The notes beneath the pieces were generated by a model. That model saw only the letters and a list, made by a program, of their open reading frames with translations. It had not been told where the DNA came from and made no database searches. Positions 1-8,206 of a DNA stretch of 64,000 bases are shown here, one piece after another. The stretch lies in contig NZ_CP090003.1 of the NCBI RefSeq assembly GCF_021390195.1, forward strand, positions 3,865,501 through 3,929,500. The letters run 5' to 3'. The position numbers and the translations under genes were made by a program. The number at the start of each line of letters is the position of its first letter. The stretch's first letter is position 1. Source of the stretch: Flagellimonas sp. CMM7. Lineage in GTDB: Bacteria > Bacteroidota > Bacteroidia > Flavobacteriales > Flavobacteriaceae.

Positions 1-291
1 AGCTATTCCCAAACGGTCATCGCGTTGCTTCATGTCGTCCAAAAAACCTCCAAAATTATCCATGTAGCTTTGTCCGTTTTCCACGATATTCTGATCTAAA
101 TAGATTCTGACAATATCTGGTGAATGGATAGATCTCAGTTTTTTTGAATCTAAATTGGCATATGCTTCCATAAACGGAATCCAAATATCTTTTTTGATAG
201 CGGTCATGGTCTCTTTAGAAATCTCCCTGGTTTCTTGCCCCATGGATAATCCAAAAAAGCATAAAGCAATTAGAGCGAACAGTTGTTTCAT
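1..291 (-). CDS. Secreted NTF2-like (SnoaL/DUF4440-type) protein, 3' end outside window
   Basis: The reading frame opens at an ATG at 289-291 and stays open for 97 codons to the window edge, so the C-terminal part is missing. The first ~18 residues (MKQLFALIALCFFGLSMG) form a signal peptide ending before Q-E-T. What follows, a helix with WIPFMEAYANLDSKKL and then a short strand ending IVRIYLDQ, resembles the start of small cone-shaped NTF2-like domains (SnoaL/DUF4440), in which a 'duty' helix is followed by a damage or ligand strand. Function cannot be assigned from the fragment. It lies 87 bp downstream of the Gfo/Idh/MocA operon on the same strand and may or may not be cotranscribed. An ATG slightly upstream (297-299) runs into a stop after three codons, so the chosen start is firm. 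Confidence 0.7.
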   Translation of the reverse strand, partial: MKQLFALIALCFFGLSMGQETREISKETMTAIKKDIWIPFMEAYANLDSKKLRSIHSPDIVRIYLDQNIVENGQSYMDNFGGFLDDMKQRDDRLGIA

Positions 292-378
292 CGTTTCATT
301 TTTTGATTGTGATATAATTTAGGAAACAATAGATAAAGGAAACTGATTTTAAGAAAAGTTTATGTCATTTGCTTTTTA

Positions 379-1560
379 CTAAGGGAGTAATCCATTTTTC
401 CAATACACTATTTCGCCGTTATACAATGCATCCAATCCCATTTGAACGCATATTGCAGCTTTTGCTCCGGTAATTACATTGGATTTAGGTAGGGAATTAT
501 GAAATACACTATCCCTAAAATCGAGCAACGCCTGTTTACTTGGATCCAAATGCTCGACTTCTATGGGAATCCCTTTTTCTTGATCCCATTTTACAGTAGC
601 TCCAGAAACCCCATCAACCTCGCCGATTTCTTTAGTGGTTTCATTCTTTTCCGGATAAAACCAGGCTTTGGTATAGTCAATTGTAATAGTACCCTTATCT
701 CCAAAAACCTTAATAAGGTAATCATCTTTTGAATTACTGGTTAAGCATGTGAATTTGGCTCGGACTCCATCAGGATAGCTATAGATCATGTGAACATTAT
801 CTAGAGTTTCCCTTCCATCTTTCCAATAATCTATTCCACCATCACCCATAACTTGGGTGGGAACTGCATTTAGAACCCAATTGCTAAAGTCTAATTGATG
901 GGAGCAGAGCTCTGCCAAAAGTCCACCAGAAAACTCGCGATACATTCGCCAATTAATAGCTCTTTCATGCTCTGGGTTTTGTACTGGTCTTCGCCAGTTA
1001 CCATTTCGGTTCCATTGACATTCTATCGCGGTGATCTTTCCAATTTTTCCATTTTGAATTAAGTCAACAAGGTGCGTGTACAATCTGGAACTATGATACT
1101 GGTGTCCGGTTTGGAATATTTTTTTGGATTTTGAGGCATTTTCCACCAATTCTTTGATTGCAGGATATCCTTTCACCATGGTCTTTTCACAATACACATG
1201 TTTTCCCGCATCTAGAGAATCAATAGCAATTTTATTGTGGGTGCTGAATGGCGTTGCGATTAGAACTGCATCGATATCCTTATTATCTAAAAGTTCCCTA
1301 TAATCTGAATACCCTTTTGCCTTACCTTGAATTTTTTCTAACCCACTTTGCAATCTAAATGGAAGAACATCGGCACAGGCACCAACACGCATACCTTCAA
1401 TTTCATTGATTATAGGAATAAACCCGCCGCCTCGATCTCCGGTTCCTATAACACCTATATTGAGTACATCATTCTTAGATGGGCGCAGTGCACTGGCATT
1501 TATAGTGGATATTCCGGCTGCAACTATACCAGTTTTTGCAACAAAATCTCTTCGCTTCAT
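379..1560 (-). CDS. Tat-exported Gfo/Idh/MocA family oxidoreductase (393 aa)
   Basis: NAD(P)-dependent oxidoreductase of the Gfo/Idh/MocA superfamily. The N terminus KRRDFVAKT followed by a hydrophobic stretch is a twin-arginine signal, so the folded, cofactor-loaded enzyme is probably exported to the periplasm. A Rossmann motif GVIGTGDRGG lies at residues 36-45. The usual EKP signature is changed to EKTM at 125-128, as in some sugar-acting members. The C-terminal alpha/beta domain carries HQYHSSRLY and an open substrate face. It is the last gene of a three-gene run, 3 bp after the preceding family member and downstream of a DUF1080 protein. This setting suggests oxidation or reduction at C3 of a glycoside (3-keto-glycoside chemistry). 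The substrate is not readable from sequence. Related GH109-type glycosidases use the same fold with NAD, so hydrolase activity is an alternative. Confidence 0.9.
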   Translation of the reverse strand: MKRRDFVAKTGIVAAGISTINASALRPSKNDVLNIGVIGTGDRGGGFIPIINEIEGMRVGACADVLPFRLQSGLEKIQGKAKGYSDYRELLDNKDIDAVLIATPFSTHNKIAIDSLDAGKHVYCEKTMVKGYPAIKELVENASKSKKIFQTGHQYHSSRLYTHLVDLIQNGKIGKITAIECQWNRNGNWRRPVQNPEHERAINWRMYREFSGGLLAELCSHQLDFSNWVLNAVPTQVMGDGGIDYWKDGRETLDNVHMIYSYPDGVRAKFTCLTSNSKDDYLIKVFGDKGTITIDYTKAWFYPEKNETTKEIGEVDGVSGATVKWDQEKGIPIEVEHLDPSKQALLDFRDSVFHNSLPKSNVITGAKAAICVQMGLDALYNGEIVYWKNGLLP

Positions 1561-1563
1561 TTT

Positions 1564-2892
1564 TTATAGTTTAGGTTCCCAACCTTGCTCGTATTCTCTT
1601 TTCCAATTTTTCATAACGGCATCATCATTAAGCACTTCTCCCGTAGTCGTATCAATTTTCAAAGTGTGTCCCGCGTCCTGGGCCATATTGCCTAGATGGC
1701 ATAACATGGTAGAAACGCTAGCATCGTTAATATCTGCTTTTAAAGACTCATCCTTTCTTATGGCATTGAAAAAATTGGCAACATGGTCAACGTCCAACCC
1801 ACCTATGCCTTGTGTGTTTGTGGTTGCACTTTGAGATTTTTCAAACTGAAACTTCACAGGATTCCCACCTAAATCATAAAGCTTGTAAAAATTCCTGCTC
1901 AATTCAATACTTCCTTTGCTTCCGTAGATGGTTACACCCCTTCCAGGCCGTTCTGGTTTCATTATACCGCGACTATGCCCTGTCCACGTAATGAATTTAT
2001 CATCAGAGAATTTATATGTTACTTGCTGATTATCAATAAATTCCCAGTCATCATTGAACGTATATTTTCCACCAAAGGAGGTGACACTTTCTGGAAGGTC
2101 TACACCCAAGGCCCATCGGCATATATCAATTTCATGTGTGCCATTGTTATGGATTTCTCCAGTGCCCCATGTTCTAAACCAATGCCAATTATAAGGATGA
2201 ACATTATCTCTGTAATCCTCTCTTGGAGCGGGACCTTGCCAAAGATTCCAATCTAAAGTTTTTGGAACACTCACTTTATTTCCTGTGCCAATAGATCCTC
2301 GATTATTAGAATAATAGGCTTCTCCCTTATAGACATTTCCTATGATTCCGTTTCTAATATCTTCAACAGCTGCGATGGACGTTTGTGCTGATCGCTGTTG
2401 ATTGCCCATTTGTACTTTTTTTCCATATTTATTTTGAGCAGCAACTAGGAGTTGATTTTCATGTGGGTTATGGCTACAAGGTTTTTCTACATAAACATGC
2501 TTTCCAGCTTGCATTGCCAAAATGGCCATTGGAGCATGCCAATGCTCCGGAGTAGCTATAAAGACGGCATCAACCTCTTTATCTTCCAATATTTTCCTGA
2601 AATCTTTTTCTACTTTGGGCACATAGCCAATATGTTCTTGACACCAGGCATTATGCTCTTCAATAATTACATCATCAACATCACAATTGTATAAGATTTT
2701 GGCATTGGAATCTTGGTGAATGGCAATTATATGTGCTTTAGCACGACTACGAACTCCTATAACTGCCACTCCTAAGCGATCATTGGCACCTAGTATACTT
2801 GAAAATCCTGTGGTGGGCATCAGTATTCCTCCCAGTGCTAAACCAGTACTGCTTACTGTTGTCTTTTTTATAAAATCTCTTCGAGTTCCCAT
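1564..2892 (-). CDS. Tat-exported Gfo/Idh/MocA family oxidoreductase (442 aa)
   Basis: Second superfamily member, with a clear twin-arginine motif TRRDFIKKT at residues 3-11 and a following hydrophobic segment, so periplasmic. The Rossmann motif is GVAVIGVRSRAKAH at 41-54, and the classic EKP signature (YVEKPCSHNP) is at 134-143. The long C-terminal domain with WNLWQGPAP and the histidine-rich stretch YNWHWFRTWGTGE is typical of the Bacteroidota subgroup found next to sugar-catabolic genes. It is 9 bp downstream of the DUF1080 gene and 3 bp upstream of the 393-aa paralogue, so the three are almost certainly one transcript. Two oxidoreductases in series would allow one to make and the other to reduce a keto-sugar. 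This is inference from context. Confidence 0.92.
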   Translation of the reverse strand: MGTRRDFIKKTTVSSTGLALGGILMPTTGFSSILGANDRLGVAVIGVRSRAKAHIIAIHQDSNAKILYNCDVDDVIIEEHNAWCQEHIGYVPKVEKDFRKILEDKEVDAVFIATPEHWHAPMAILAMQAGKHVYVEKPCSHNPHENQLLVAAQNKYGKKVQMGNQQRSAQTSIAAVEDIRNGIIGNVYKGEAYYSNNRGSIGTGNKVSVPKTLDWNLWQGPAPREDYRDNVHPYNWHWFRTWGTGEIHNNGTHEIDICRWALGVDLPESVTSFGGKYTFNDDWEFIDNQQVTYKFSDDKFITWTGHSRGIMKPERPGRGVTIYGSKGSIELSRNFYKLYDLGGNPVKFQFEKSQSATTNTQGIGGLDVDHVANFFNAIRKDESLKADINDASVSTMLCHLGNMAQDAGHTLKIDTTTGEVLNDDAVMKNWKREYEQGWEPKL

Positions 2893-2901
2893 GATTATAT
2901 T

Positions 2902-4305
2902 TTAGAGTTGTTTGATTTTTATGTTCCTAAAGGAAACCCTGTCCCCGTGATCTTGCAACAGAATGTTCCCTTTATCCGCTTCTCCAAATTGAGGCCATGT
3001 AATATACTTGCTTTCAGAAACTAATTTTCGATATGCGTCACTTTTACGTTCATATTCCAACATTTTTGCTCCATTAAGCCAGTGCTCTACGTGGTTATTA
3101 TTTGAAATGATATGTGCCCTGTTCCATTCACCAATCGGTTTTACATGTTTAATGGTATCGGCTTGAATAAGATCATAAAGTGATCCAATAGTTCTGCTTC
3201 CTTCATGATTCCCCAATTTTGCATCTGGGTGACGAGCATCATCTGAAATTTGAAATTCAAGGCCAATTGAAGAACCTTTTCCCTTATTCAGATCGGTGTT
3301 TACATAATATTTGATTCCACTGTTGGCACCCTCTGTAATTTTAAATTCCAATTTCACTTCAAAATTATCGTATTGGTTTTCTGTAACGATATCACCCCCA
3401 GCTTCGGATTCACCCCCACCAGACGCTAAAACGGTCAATTCCCCATTTTCTATGACCCAACCTTGTTCTGGAAAATCATCCAGCTTCGCACCGCGCCAGC
3501 CTTTGTTGGTTTGTCCATCCCAAAGCAACTCCCATCCATCCTTTTCTTCATGTTCTGTAAGCTGGTTTTTGGTTTGTATAGGTTGTAGCGGAGATACTGT
3601 AGTATATTTTTCAACATTCTCTGTAACTATCTTGATGTTCTTCCATTTTATTTTGGTTCCAGCTTTCTGTTGTTCTCCAATACTGTGCACCTGTAAGCCA
3701 ATAAAACCTTCGGAGGTAATATCATCAATTAGGTAAGCAGCGGGAACTCCGTTGATCCATGTTTTTATGGTGTCGCCAAGCGCTTCAATTCTGTAATGAT
3801 TCCATTGGTTTTGTTTGAATGCTTTTTGAGCTGCTTCATTTTTGGATAAGGGATTCAACCAACCTCTTCTACCTTCATCATAGATACCCGCACTCCAAGC
3901 ACGATCGGAAGGATCTATCTCCACTTGATAACCATGTACACGTCCGTCAAAATATTCCGGAATGCTATTACTTCGTATTTGTATGCCTGAATTCATGGTA
4001 GAATCCACCAAATACTCCAATTCCAATATAAAATTCTCATAATTTTTGTTTGAAGTCAGAAATGTGTTTGGCGTGTTGTACACTGTCTTGCCAACGATAG
4101 CATTATCTTCCACTGAATATGTGGCATTGCCCCCTAAAATAGTCCATCCTTCAAGAGTTTTCCCATCAAAAATGGATACCCATGGCGTATCATCTTTTGG
4201 CTTTTGATTGCAGCTGACTATACATAGTACTACTGAAATGGCCAGCACCTTTTTAAAAAAGGCTTGTTGTTTATCTTTCAATTGTTTACATTTTAAATTG
4301 TTCAT
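2902..4305 (-). CDS. Lipoprotein with two tandem DUF1080 (3-keto-disaccharide hydrolase) domains
   Basis: Predicted lipoprotein: a basic N terminus, a hydrophobic stretch and a lipobox ending at Cys32 (CIVSC). Two DUF1080/laminin-G-like beta-sandwich domains follow, about residues 41-228 and 255-467. Each opens with the family signature, W-x-S-I-F-DGKTLEGW in the first and WELLWDGQTNKGWRG in the second, and each ends in a strand like FRNIKIK or WKNIKIV. Members of this family hydrolyse 3-keto-glycosides. The two downstream Tat-exported Gfo/Idh/MocA genes could supply the keto group, which makes a compact periplasmic 3-keto-glycoside module. Two copies of the domain in one chain are less common than the single-domain form, and the second copy may be a binding domain. 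It is the first gene of the run, with a 157-bp upstream region. Confidence 0.9.
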   Translation of the reverse strand: MNNLKCKQLKDKQQAFFKKVLAISVVLCIVSCNQKPKDDTPWVSIFDGKTLEGWTILGGNATYSVEDNAIVGKTVYNTPNTFLTSNKNYENFILELEYLVDSTMNSGIQIRSNSIPEYFDGRVHGYQVEIDPSDRAWSAGIYDEGRRGWLNPLSKNEAAQKAFKQNQWNHYRIEALGDTIKTWINGVPAAYLIDDITSEGFIGLQVHSIGEQQKAGTKIKWKNIKIVTENVEKYTTVSPLQPIQTKNQLTEHEEKDGWELLWDGQTNKGWRGAKLDDFPEQGWVIENGELTVLASGGGESEAGGDIVTENQYDNFEVKLEFKITEGANSGIKYYVNTDLNKGKGSSIGLEFQISDDARHPDAKLGNHEGSRTIGSLYDLIQADTIKHVKPIGEWNRAHIISNNNHVEHWLNGAKMLEYERKSDAYRKLVSESKYITWPQFGEADKGNILLQDHGDRVSFRNIKIKQL

Positions 4306-4418
4306 GTTCTTTTACTTTATAAATCAAATAAACTGGGTAACCACAAAGTCAATTGTGGAATATAGGTTATCAAAACCGAGCTATCATCGGCTTCATAAAT
4401 GATTTCAAAAACAGCTAT

Positions 4419-4432
4419 GCTTTAGCTAAAGC
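4419..4432. promoter_or_regulatory. 14-bp perfect palindrome upstream of the DUF1080 operon
   Basis: GCTTTAGCTAAAGC reads the same on both strands. It is followed by a second small symmetric element, AAAGCTTT, that overlaps it. It sits in the 157-bp gap between the alpha/beta hydrolase stop and the DUF1080 start, about 114 bp upstream of the latter, so it could be an operator for the sugar operon. No T-tract follows on either strand, so it does not look like an intrinsic terminator. Function is inferred from position only. Confidence 0.35.
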
Positions 4433-4462
4433 TTTAAAAATAGGACATAATCAATTAAACAA

Positions 4463-5326
4463 CTATTTATGTACCCAATTGAGGATGGACTCCTTAACTA
4501 GTTCCTCTTGATTCCAAACAATAAAATGATTCTCTTTTTCTATAGATATCACTTTTAAACTGTCTACATTAGAGAAGTGTTTTTCCATAAAGGGTACGTT
4601 TTGGTAGGGGACCAATTTATCCTCTTCACCATGGATAATTAAGGTACGTTGGGTGAGTTTACCCAATTGTGGTTGCATTACCTTTAAATCTTCTTTAAGC
4701 ATCCACAGTTCATCATTAGAAGGTTTAAGTGCTCCGGGAACTAAATATTTTAAGGGAATCCAAGTAAATGGTTTACGCCATTTCTCCGGTTTTTCTGCAG
4801 CAGGGTCCAAAGCCCCGGCTAATACAACCAGATTTTCATATAATTCTGGCTGTTCCAATGCCATTTGTACAATTAATGGGCCTCCATAGGAATGGCCAAT
4901 CAAGGTGTATGGCTTCCCGTTATCCAACTGCCTTAAAAGTTGATTTAGAAGAACTGCCTGAGGCCTGAGTGCCATACTTTTACGAAAATTGCTCTTACCA
5001 AAACCAGGTCTGTCTGGAACTATGACTCGAAAATCCTTTAAGAAAATTGAGTCCGTGAGGTAGGTTTTATATGCATCCCAACTTCCTGGAGATCCATGAA
5101 CAAAAACCAATGTTTGCCCATCTTTATTACCTGTCTGAATGTAATGCAAATCTTTACCATGCAGGTCAATGGTTTCATCTATATACGTGACGTTCTTTTC
5201 TTGAAAAAATGCAACAGTTTTTTTAGGTGAAGTCCGCATGGTCATGCAGGAGTTGGCAAAAAGTAAATATCCAAGTACAAGCGTAAAAAGGAGATGTCGT
5301 TTTTTAAATCGCTTTTTAACCGGCAT
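4463..5326 (-). CDS. Alpha/beta hydrolase, probable lipoprotein
   Basis: Alpha/beta-hydrolase fold enzyme of 287 residues. The basic N terminus, hydrophobic stretch and Cys27 (FANSC) suggest a lipoprotein anchored at the cell envelope. Catalytic features are visible: the oxyanion-site motif HGSPG near residue 77, the nucleophile elbow GHSYGG with Ser146, the acid at Asp236 (GEEDKLVP) and the base at His267 (KENHF). The substrate is unknown; family members act as esterases, lipases or acyl-transfer enzymes. Its start overlaps the end of the upstream LpxL-like acyltransferase by 11 bp, so the two are translated as a coupled pair. This suggests a role in membrane lipid or lipid A metabolism, but that is inference. 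Confidence 0.88.
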   Translation of the reverse strand: MPVKKRFKKRHLLFTLVLGYLLFANSCMTMRTSPKKTVAFFQEKNVTYIDETIDLHGKDLHYIQTGNKDGQTLVFVHGSPGSWDAYKTYLTDSIFLKDFRVIVPDRPGFGKSNFRKSMALRPQAVLLNQLLRQLDNGKPYTLIGHSYGGPLIVQMALEQPELYENLVVLAGALDPAAEKPEKWRKPFTWIPLKYLVPGALKPSNDELWMLKEDLKVMQPQLGKLTQRTLIIHGEEDKLVPYQNVPFMEKHFSNVDSLKVISIEKENHFIVWNQEELVKESILNWVHK

Positions 5327-6230
5327 TGGATTTTACAGTGTTTTGAAATTCTTTGGGCATTTTACCTCGATGCTTCCATCTTTTATGAGTCCAAAAGTAA
5401 TATTCAGGAGCTTCGTAAATAGATTTTTCAACCTCTTTCAAAAAAGCTTCAGAAATTTTATATCCCTCTACTTCTGATGGTTTTTCAGTAAGGACCTTAA
5501 AAGTACCCTGGTAATAACCACGTTTCAGTTTTTCTACTTTAAGATAAATCGGGATAATATCATGAACCTTACAAAGTTCTTCACCCCCAACATGAATGGG
5601 TACGGCAATATTCATGAATTTTGCCCAATGACGTGTTCTATTAAGCATGGGAGACTGGTCACTAATGATTCCTACGGTGATTAGTTCACCACTTTGCTTT
5701 GCGTCTTTTATAATTTTTCTGCTCTCATTAGTTTTAATGAGTGTTGTTCCATACTTACTTCGGATGTCACGAACTAATTTATCAAAGTACTTATTTTGGA
5801 TAGCTTGGTAAATGGCATATGCTTTGGAGCTCACCTGGGAATTTAAAGAAAAAACCCATTCCCAACTTGCATAATGCGGCATCATTATCATTATGTTTTT
5901 ACCTTCGCTTTCCAGTTTTTTCATTACCTCTACATTGGTAAAAGCATATCTTTCATTCATTTGTCTATCGCTGATTCCCAATGTTTTTGCCATCTCTAAA
6001 AAAATATCGCAAAGATGTTTGTAAAACTTCTTTTCTATCGTTAAACGCTCGGCATCAGTTTTTTCTGGGAAAACCAATTTCAAATTATCACGAACCACTT
6101 TTTTGCGATATCCAATAACATGATAAAGCAGTTGATAAACGATATCAGAAATAAAATAGAGTATTCTAAATGGCAGTCTGGAAATCAACCAGAGCAGGGG
6201 GTAAGCAAGGATAAAAACAACTAATTGCAT
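5316..6230 (-). CDS. LpxL/HtrB-like lipid A (lysophospholipid) acyltransferase
   Basis: Inner-membrane acyltransferase of the LpxL/LpxM (HtrB) family, which transfers acyl chains onto lipid A. From the ATG at 6228-6230 the protein has 304 residues, the usual length. There is an N-terminal membrane anchor (about 1-35), the HX4E catalytic motif HYASWE at 119-124, and near the C terminus the block YYFWTHKRWKH, which is characteristic of the family. The longer frame beginning with TTG at 6248 would place the start inside the palindromic promoter, so the ATG is preferred. The gene is divergent from the rhomboid gene and overlaps the downstream alpha/beta hydrolase. Bacteroidota lipid A is usually penta- or tetra-acylated, so the exact acyl position cannot be inferred. 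Confidence 0.9.
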   Translation of the reverse strand: MQLVVFILAYPLLWLISRLPFRILYFISDIVYQLLYHVIGYRKKVVRDNLKLVFPEKTDAERLTIEKKFYKHLCDIFLEMAKTLGISDRQMNERYAFTNVEVMKKLESEGKNIMIMMPHYASWEWVFSLNSQVSSKAYAIYQAIQNKYFDKLVRDIRSKYGTTLIKTNESRKIIKDAKQSGELITVGIISDQSPMLNRTRHWAKFMNIAVPIHVGGEELCKVHDIIPIYLKVEKLKRGYYQGTFKVLTEKPSEVEGYKISEAFLKEVEKSIYEAPEYYFWTHKRWKHRGKMPKEFQNTVKSNAG

Positions 6231-6243
6231 AAGTAAATCTTGC

Positions 6244-6265
6244 GGCAAATATAGCTATATTTGCC
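6244..6265. promoter_or_regulatory. 22-bp perfect palindrome containing two opposed -7 boxes
   Basis: A perfect 22-bp palindrome centred between 6254 and 6255 fills the 51-bp gap between the divergent acyltransferase (start 6230) and rhomboid (start 6282) genes. Each half contains TATATTTG, an exact match to the Bacteroidota -7 element TAnnTTTG: plus strand 6256-6263, minus strand 6253-6246. The predicted start sites would leave leaders of roughly 10 bases on each side. I find no good -33 TTTG at the normal spacing on either strand. The same element may therefore be both the double promoter and an operator. The sequence is seen directly; the function is inferred. Confidence 0.6.
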
Positions 6266-6281
6266 CCTTATATTATAGAAT

Positions 6282-6932
6282 ATGTACAATTTACATGCGG
6301 CCACCATTGCTATTATCGCTGTGAATATTATTGTGTCCTTACGAGGGTTTAGTGATTCGGTTTTTTTTGACCGATATAAATTTAGCATTGGAGGAATAAA
6401 AGCCGGACAAAGGGAAAGAGCTGTAACATCTGGTTTTTTGCACGTTGACATCTCCCACTTGTTTTTTAATATGTTCACCCTCTATTTTTTTGCCAATGTG
6501 GTCATTAATGGGTTTGGGCCAATCAAATTTTTAATTATCTATTTTATTAGTCTTGTTGGAGGGAGCCTTTTAGCGCTCTTCTTTCATAAAAACGAACCGT
6601 ATTATAGTGCTGTTGGTGCAAGTGGGGCTGTTACCGGTATTTTGTACGCTGCCATTCTGTTAAACCCCAACATGCAATTGGGAATTATGTTCATTCCAAT
6701 ACCATTGCCCGCATACGTATTGGGTATAGCATATCTGTTGTACTCCATTTATGGAATGAAAAGTAGGTTGGGTAATATAGGACATACAGCTCATTTTGGC
6801 GGTGCTATAGGCGGGTATGGAATTACGCTACTTTTTAGGCCAGACCTTCTTGTAACGGATACTTTAATAGTGCTTCTATTGGCAGTTCCCATTATCATTC
6901 TTTTCGTTTTAGAAAAAATGGGAAAAATCTAA
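6282..6932 (+). CDS. Rhomboid-family intramembrane serine protease
   Basis: Integral membrane protease of 216 residues, the compact six-helix bacterial form without an extra domain. The catalytic dyad is visible: Ser114 in GASG (residues 112-115) and His171 in HTAHFGG. The upstream motif HLFFNMFTLYFF, with the conserved His and Asn of helix 2, lies at 59-70. It cleaves substrates inside or next to the inner membrane; the substrate here is unknown. It starts 19 bp after a palindromic promoter shared with the divergent acyltransferase and ends at a clear bidirectional terminator. Confidence 0.95.
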   Translation: MYNLHAATIAIIAVNIIVSLRGFSDSVFFDRYKFSIGGIKAGQRERAVTSGFLHVDISHLFFNMFTLYFFANVVINGFGPIKFLIIYFISLVGGSLLALFFHKNEPYYSAVGASGAVTGILYAAILLNPNMQLGIMFIPIPLPAYVLGIAYLLYSIYGMKSRLGNIGHTAHFGGAIGGYGITLLFRPDLLVTDTLIVLLLAVPIIILFVLEKMGKI

Positions 6933-6950
6933 AGATTGCTCTTGGTAGAC

Positions 6951-6982
6951 AAAAAAGCCCCAGAATAGTCCCGGGCTTTTTT
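6951..6982. terminator. Bidirectional intrinsic terminator between convergent genes
   Basis: AAAAAAGCCC and GGGCTTTTTT form a perfect 10-bp inverted repeat around a 12-base loop. The A-run and T-run serve as U-tracts on both strands. It separates the rhomboid gene from the convergent TlpA-like gene. Confidence 0.85.
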
Positions 6983-7000
6983 GTTATGAATCTTTTTAAC

Positions 7001-8110
7001 TTAGTTGAGTAGTTCGGCAACTTTTTGTTCCAAAGCTGGCCCCCTTAAATCTTTTGCAACAATCACCCCGTTTTCATCTATAAGAAAAGCAGCTGGAATT
7101 GCATTTATATTGTACAGTTGTGCCACAGGATCTTGAAAACGCTTTAGGTTAGAGATATGGTTCCATGCCAGACCATCCGCTTCAATAGCTTTTGTCCAAT
7201 CTTCAGCACGTGCATCCAAGGAAACACCAATCACGTTTAGCCCTTTATCATGATATTTATTGTAAACAGAAACAATATTTGGGTTCTCTGCCCTGCAAGG
7301 TCTGCACCATGCCGCCCAAAAATCAATGAGAGTCAATTTTCCTTTTACATCACTTAATGCCAATAAATCTCCGTTTGGAGTTGGAGCAGAAAATTCTGGT
7401 GCTACACCTCCAATTTCGGTGGTTTTTTGTTTGTCCAATTGTTCTCCCAACTGTTCTCCTGGAGCTGATTGCTTCATTTCTGGTGTCAATGCCTCATAAA
7501 GCGCCTTAACCTCATCACTGGGAAGCCCTTTGCTCATCATTAAATTTCCAATAATCAAAACAGAAATGAGTGCATTTGGATTTTCCTTTGCAAAATCAAC
7601 ATTAAAAGTTTTTACTTCATCTTGAAACTCAAGATATTCTTCACGTAATGCTGTTACGGTGGCAGTATCCTGTTGTTGCGCCGCATTGCGCATATCGGTT
7701 TGCATAGATCTAGCCCGTTCAGATAGTTTTCTTGATTCGGTTAAGAAAGTCATGAAAAGCTCATTTTGGGGAGTGCCTTTAAGTTGAGCATAGTTCATAC
7801 TATCTTTCTGAAACTTTAAGTTGATAGCTCCATTCTCAAGGATAAAAGGAATGTTACCTCCATTGGATTCTACAAAAATGTAATGAAGTTGTGGTTTTTC
7901 TTGTATACCTTCAAAACTAAAGACCCCATTTTCTATTGTAGTTGTATCAATATCAATTAACTGATTAAGGGAATCAGTTGTTTTTAAATATACGTTGGTG
8001 CCATTATCCAGGTCACCAGCTACCTTTGCGCTCAAAGTAAAACCCTCAGGTTTAGAATTACATGATGCTAAAAACAATACCCCTAAAGTAATTGCAAGTA
8101 TTTTTTTCAT
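7001..8110 (-). CDS. TlpA-family thiol-disulfide oxidoreductase lipoprotein with DUF4369 domain
   Basis: Periplasm-facing lipoprotein of 369 residues (lipobox FLASC, Cys17). The N-terminal half (about 20-130) matches the DUF4369 beta-sandwich commonly fused to Bacteroidota thioredoxins. A helical linker rich in charged residues follows, and then a C-terminal AhpC/TSA-thioredoxin domain (about 235-369). The active site is Trp-Cys269-Arg-Pro-Cys272 in FWAAWCRPC. A cis-proline loop (NAIPAAF) and a C-terminal helix complete the fold. Such proteins reduce disulfides in extracytoplasmic proteins, often for cytochrome maturation or during stress. A terminator separates it from the rhomboid gene. The gene upstream on the same strand is the broken outer-membrane protein, with its own terminator in between, so this is probably a single-gene transcript. 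Confidence 0.93.
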   Translation of the reverse strand: MKKILAITLGVLFLASCNSKPEGFTLSAKVAGDLDNGTNVYLKTTDSLNQLIDIDTTTIENGVFSFEGIQEKPQLHYIFVESNGGNIPFILENGAINLKFQKDSMNYAQLKGTPQNELFMTFLTESRKLSERARSMQTDMRNAAQQQDTATVTALREEYLEFQDEVKTFNVDFAKENPNALISVLIIGNLMMSKGLPSDEVKALYEALTPEMKQSAPGEQLGEQLDKQKTTEIGGVAPEFSAPTPNGDLLALSDVKGKLTLIDFWAAWCRPCRAENPNIVSVYNKYHDKGLNVIGVSLDARAEDWTKAIEADGLAWNHISNLKRFQDPVAQLYNINAIPAAFLIDENGVIVAKDLRGPALEQKVAELLN

Positions 8111-8148
8111 TTTTTACTATTTAAGCCGCTAAGGTATTCATTACTTAT

Positions 8149-8187
8149 GTCATAAAAAAGCCCTTAACTTTCAAGAAAAGTTGAGGA
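8149..8187 (-). terminator. Intrinsic terminator of the outer-membrane protein gene
   Basis: On the minus strand CTCAACTTT, a short loop and AAAGTTAAG form a hairpin (one G-T pair), followed by GGGC and then a run of six T. It lies 20-60 bp after the frameshifted outer-membrane protein gene and before the TlpA-like gene. Confidence 0.7.
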
Positions 8188-8206
8188 CAGTAATTTATTT
8201 GACCTA

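Noticed and set aside
6221-6478. Minus-strand frame across the rhomboid gene start
   Set aside because: Overlaps the palindromic promoter and the rhomboid gene; codon pattern not coding-like.
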